A stretch of DNA of 6,066 bases from Methanomicrobium sp. (lineage in GTDB: Archaea > Halobacteriota > Methanomicrobia > Methanomicrobiales > Methanomicrobiaceae). The stretch's first letter is position 1; each line of letters starts with the position of its first letter. A program made the position numbers and the translations under genes. Of the stretch, positions 4,670-6,066 are shown piece by piece. The notes beneath the pieces were generated by a model. The model ran no database searches, had not been told where the DNA came from, and saw only the letters and a list, made by a program, of their open reading frames with translations. The stretch is from assembly GCA_017553245.1 (NCBI GenBank), contig JAFZMT010000119.1, forward strand, positions 1-6,066, in the 5' to 3' direction.

Positions 4670-5692
4670 ATGATAAAGGTTGCAATCAACGGATACGGAA
4701 CAATCGGCAAGAGAGTTGCCGATGCCGTCGCGGCACAGGAAGATATGGAGATAATCGGCGTTTCCAAGACGCGACCGAGCAGTGAGGCGCTGGTTGCCAA
4801 CAAACGCGGATACCCGCTTTATATCGCGGATATCTCGAAGAAACCGGCATTCGAGGCTGCGGGAATCAAGGTTGCGGGAACGGTCGAGGAGATGATCGCG
4901 GCATGCGACATCGTCGTCGATGCAACGCCGGGGGGAATCGGAAAGAACAACCGCGCCCTCTATGAGAAGGCGGGCAAAAAAGCCATCTGGCAGGGCGGCG
5001 AGGATCACGAGGTCGCGGGCTTTTCGTTCAACTCCTCCTGCAACTACGAGGATGCGATAGGCAGGCAGTTTGCAAGGGTTGTCTCCTGTAACACAACAGG
5101 TCTTTGCAGGATAATAAACGCGGTTGACAAGGCTTTCGGCGTCAAAAAGGTGCGCGCAACCATGGTCAGACGCGGTGCCGACCCGGGCGACCCGAAACGC
5201 GGTCCCGTCGATGCAATCGTCTTAAATCCCGTCACTATCCCGTCGCACCACGGACCCGACGTCCAGACCGTGCTTCCGCATATCAATATTGTCACGACCG
5301 CTCTTGTGGTGCCGACAACATTCATGCACATGCACATTCTCTCCATGGACCTCAAGAAGAAGGCAACGAAACAGGAGATTGTCGATTTGATCAACGCTCA
5401 TCCGAGAATCGGGCTTATCAGGCACGGTCTGGGTATCACGAGCACTGCCGAGATAAAGGAGTATGCATCCGATCTCCTGCGTCCGCGCTCCGATCTCTGG
5501 GAATCCTGCATATTTGAGGATTCAATCTCGGTCTCCGAGGATAACGAGCTCTATCTCTTCCAGGCGATTCATCAGGAGGCTGATGTCGTTGTCGAAAGCG
5601 TGGATGCCATAAGAGCGCTTGCGGGCGATGTCAAGTCCGGCGAGAAGTCGATTGCGATGACAAACAAGGCACTGGGCTTTGAAGCGATATAA
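4670..5692 (+). CDS. gap: Archaeal (type II) glyceraldehyde-3-phosphate dehydrogenase
   Basis: 340 aa, the full family length. The enzyme interconverts glyceraldehyde 3-phosphate and 1,3-bisphosphoglycerate with NAD(P)+ and phosphate; in methanogens it mainly serves gluconeogenesis in the cytoplasm. The N-terminus is a Rossmann dinucleotide-binding motif, NGYGTIGKRVADAV (7-20), followed by the archaeal cofactor loop VSKTRPS (31-37), of a kind linked to NADP use in this family. The active-site Cys is Cys140 in SCNTTGLCR (139-147). The catalytic His corresponds to His220 in TTFMHMH (216-222). Arg167-Arg168 and HHGPDV (193-198) fit the substrate-phosphate region. All key residues are present and no frameshift is seen. 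The ATG at 4670 starts two residues before the first beta strand, as in other archaeal members. The gene is divergent from the propeller gene and followed by its own terminator, so it is probably monocistronic; no glycolytic partner such as pgk is in view. Confidence 0.97.
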   Translation: MIKVAINGYGTIGKRVADAVAAQEDMEIIGVSKTRPSSEALVANKRGYPLYIADISKKPAFEAAGIKVAGTVEEMIAACDIVVDATPGGIGKNNRALYEKAGKKAIWQGGEDHEVAGFSFNSSCNYEDAIGRQFARVVSCNTTGLCRIINAVDKAFGVKKVRATMVRRGADPGDPKRGPVDAIVLNPVTIPSHHGPDVQTVLPHINIVTTALVVPTTFMHMHILSMDLKKKATKQEIVDLINAHPRIGLIRHGLGITSTAEIKEYASDLLRPRSDLWESCIFEDSISVSEDNELYLFQAIHQEADVVVESVDAIRALAGDVKSGEKSIAMTNKALGFEAI

Positions 5693-5704
5693 CCGTGGTT
5701 AATA

Positions 5705-5755
5705 ATCCGTAAATAATGATCCGTAATCCGCGATTTCGGATTTCAGATTTCAGAA
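5705..5755. repeat. Short direct repeats downstream of gap (ATCCGTAA and ATTTCAG)
   Basis: ATCCGTAA occurs at 5705 and 5719, 14 bp apart, and a partial TAATCCG follows at 5724. Then ATTTCGG, ATTTCAG and ATTTCAG form three 7-bp units at 5733, 5740 and 5747. They look like small slippage products of the kind seen elsewhere in the window, and part of them forms the hairpin of the gap terminator. Confidence 0.5.
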
Positions 5756-5784
5756 TATACAACAATCAGTTTTTTTTCCTTTTT
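5725..5784 (+). terminator. Hairpin and T-tract terminator of gap
   Basis: AATCCG (5725-5730) pairs with CGGATT (5737-5742) around a 6-nt loop. Eight T at 5770-5777 and five T at 5780-5784 follow about 30 nt later on the plus strand. The T tracts are probably the functional part, as in other Archaea. The distance between stem and T tract means the hairpin may be independent. The stop codon of gap is at 5690-5692. Confidence 0.65.
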
Positions 5785-5793
5785 GCCGGTGTC

Positions 5794-5832
5794 GCGGCAG
5801 TTCATATCACCCGTGCCCGCATGGGGTGCCGC
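5794..5832 (+). other. GC-rich inverted repeat between gap terminator and next promoter
   Basis: GCGGCA (5794-5799) matches TGCCGC (5827-5832); inside it CACCC (5809-5813) can pair with GGGTG (5824-5828), sharing two bases with the outer arm. The stretch is GC-rich between A+T-rich flanks. It may be a hairpin in read-through RNA or a binding site. No T tract follows, so it is not a clear terminator. Confidence 0.35.
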
Positions 5833-5844
5833 AGGAAAAAAATC

Positions 5845-5890
5845 ACTGCGCCGCATAAAAAATCACGTCTTTTTATACTGCCCGCATAAA
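5845..5890 (+). repeat. Direct repeat ACTGC(GC)CCGCATAAA
   Basis: ACTGCGCCGCATAAA at 5845-5859 recurs as ACTGCCCGCATAAA at 5877-5890, one base shorter, 32 bp apart. AAAAAATCAC also occurs twice (ending 5845 and 5866). Between the copies is a box-A-like TTTTTATACT (5870-5879). A duplicated promoter-proximal segment or paired binding sites could explain it. Confidence 0.5.
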
Positions 5891-5893
5891 TGC

Positions 5894-5920
5894 CGATTTT
5901 GAAATCGATGCCTTTATACT
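5894..5920 (+). promoter_or_regulatory. Perfect dyad beside a box-A element ahead of the right-edge frame
   Basis: CGATTT-TG-AAATCG at 5894-5907 is a perfect 14-bp dyad with a 2-bp centre. Six bases downstream is TTTATACT (5913-5920), a good archaeal box A. The ATG at 5941 is about 25 nt from the box centre, so transcription would start at or near the codon. A dyad overlapping the BRE position is where archaeal activators or repressors usually bind. Confidence 0.45.
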
Positions 5921-5940
5921 CATTCGTTCCAGTGGAAACA

Positions 5941-6066
5941 ATGGGGTTAAACGGGAGTGTATTACAACGCAAATTTGCTAGAACGGTTACCCGCGGAAAT
6001 TATAAGTTTCAGACAAATTCAAAAGTACTAATAATATTAGGGGCACGGATAAAATATCCTAATACC
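5941..6066 (+). CDS. Possible N-terminal part of an unrecognised protein (runs off right edge)
   Basis: An ATG at 5941 opens 42 codons with no stop to the window edge. The protein starts MGLNGSVLQRKFARTV and is basic (Arg10, Lys11, Arg14, Arg18), with a short hydrophobic VLIILG further on. Support comes from the box A placed about 25 nt upstream. Against it are A+T-rich codons (TTA, ATA, CTA, AGA) unlike the neighbouring genes, no Shine-Dalgarno, and palindromes within the frame near 6028-6064 that suggest non-coding DNA. No family was recognised; it may instead be the upstream region of a gene beyond the window. Confidence 0.3.
   Translation, partial: MGLNGSVLQRKFARTVTRGNYKFQTNSKVLIILGARIKYPNT
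6028..6064. repeat. Overlapping palindromes CTAATA/TATTAG at right edge
   Basis: CTAATA-A-TATTAG at 6028-6040 is a perfect 13-bp palindrome. TATTAGG (6035-6041) is also the inverse of CCTAATA (6058-6064), and GGATA-AAA-TATCC lies between. Thus three copies of the same half-site occur in 37 bp. This may be an operator of a gene starting outside the window or a hairpin within a transcript from the box A at 5913. Confidence 0.5.

Noticed and set aside
4588..5008. Frames overlapping the start of gap on both strands (plus 4588-4785, minus 4649-5008)
   Set aside because: They overlap the certain gap gene in other frames and encode no recognisable protein.

Overview
The window looks archaeal and most likely comes from a methanogen of the Methanomicrobiales or a close relative. 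Three things support this. First, there is an archaeal-type (type II) glyceraldehyde-3-phosphate dehydrogenase. Second, there is a secreted beta-propeller protein ending in a PGF-CTERM-like archaeosortase signal. Third, there is a winged-helix plus multi-PAS regulator without a kinase domain, an architecture common in that order. Promoter-like TTTATA boxes, T-tract terminators and a GGTGA ribosome binding site fit. Coding regions are clearly richer in G+C than the A+T-rich intergenic regions. The order-level assignment is inference from protein character only.

Layout: 1-249 (minus) is the 5' part of an unrecognised gene that runs off the left edge. 250-440 is a gap with a T-tract terminator and a GC-rich tail downstream of the next gene. 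441-2204 (minus) is the wHTH-PAS regulator. 2205-3131 is a long gene-poor region with two short tandem arrays, an archaeal promoter-like box with possible hairpins downstream, dyads, and the terminator of the next gene. 3132-4439 (minus) is the secreted seven-repeat propeller protein. 4440-4669 is the divergent intergenic region, holding an 11-bp and a 13-bp tandem array back to back. 4670-5692 (plus) is gap (GAPDH), followed by a hairpin/T-tract terminator. 5786-6066 holds two box-A-like elements, a perfect dyad and an open frame that runs off the right edge.

The three complete genes look like separate transcription units, because each has its own long 5' region and, where visible, its own terminator; nothing ties them into one pathway. 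GAPDH is central carbon metabolism (gluconeogenesis in methanogens). The propeller protein acts outside the cell, anchored at the membrane. The PAS protein is probably an intracellular one-component sensor and transcription regulator.

The most unusual feature is in the non-coding DNA. Four unrelated imperfect tandem arrays, each of about six units of 11, 12, 12 or 13 bp, occupy the intergenic regions, three of them directly upstream of the three complete genes. The second recurring feature is a box-A-like element about 26-32 nt ahead of several start codons that lack a Shine-Dalgarno sequence, which suggests leaderless transcripts. No mobile element, CRISPR array, tRNA or rRNA was seen.
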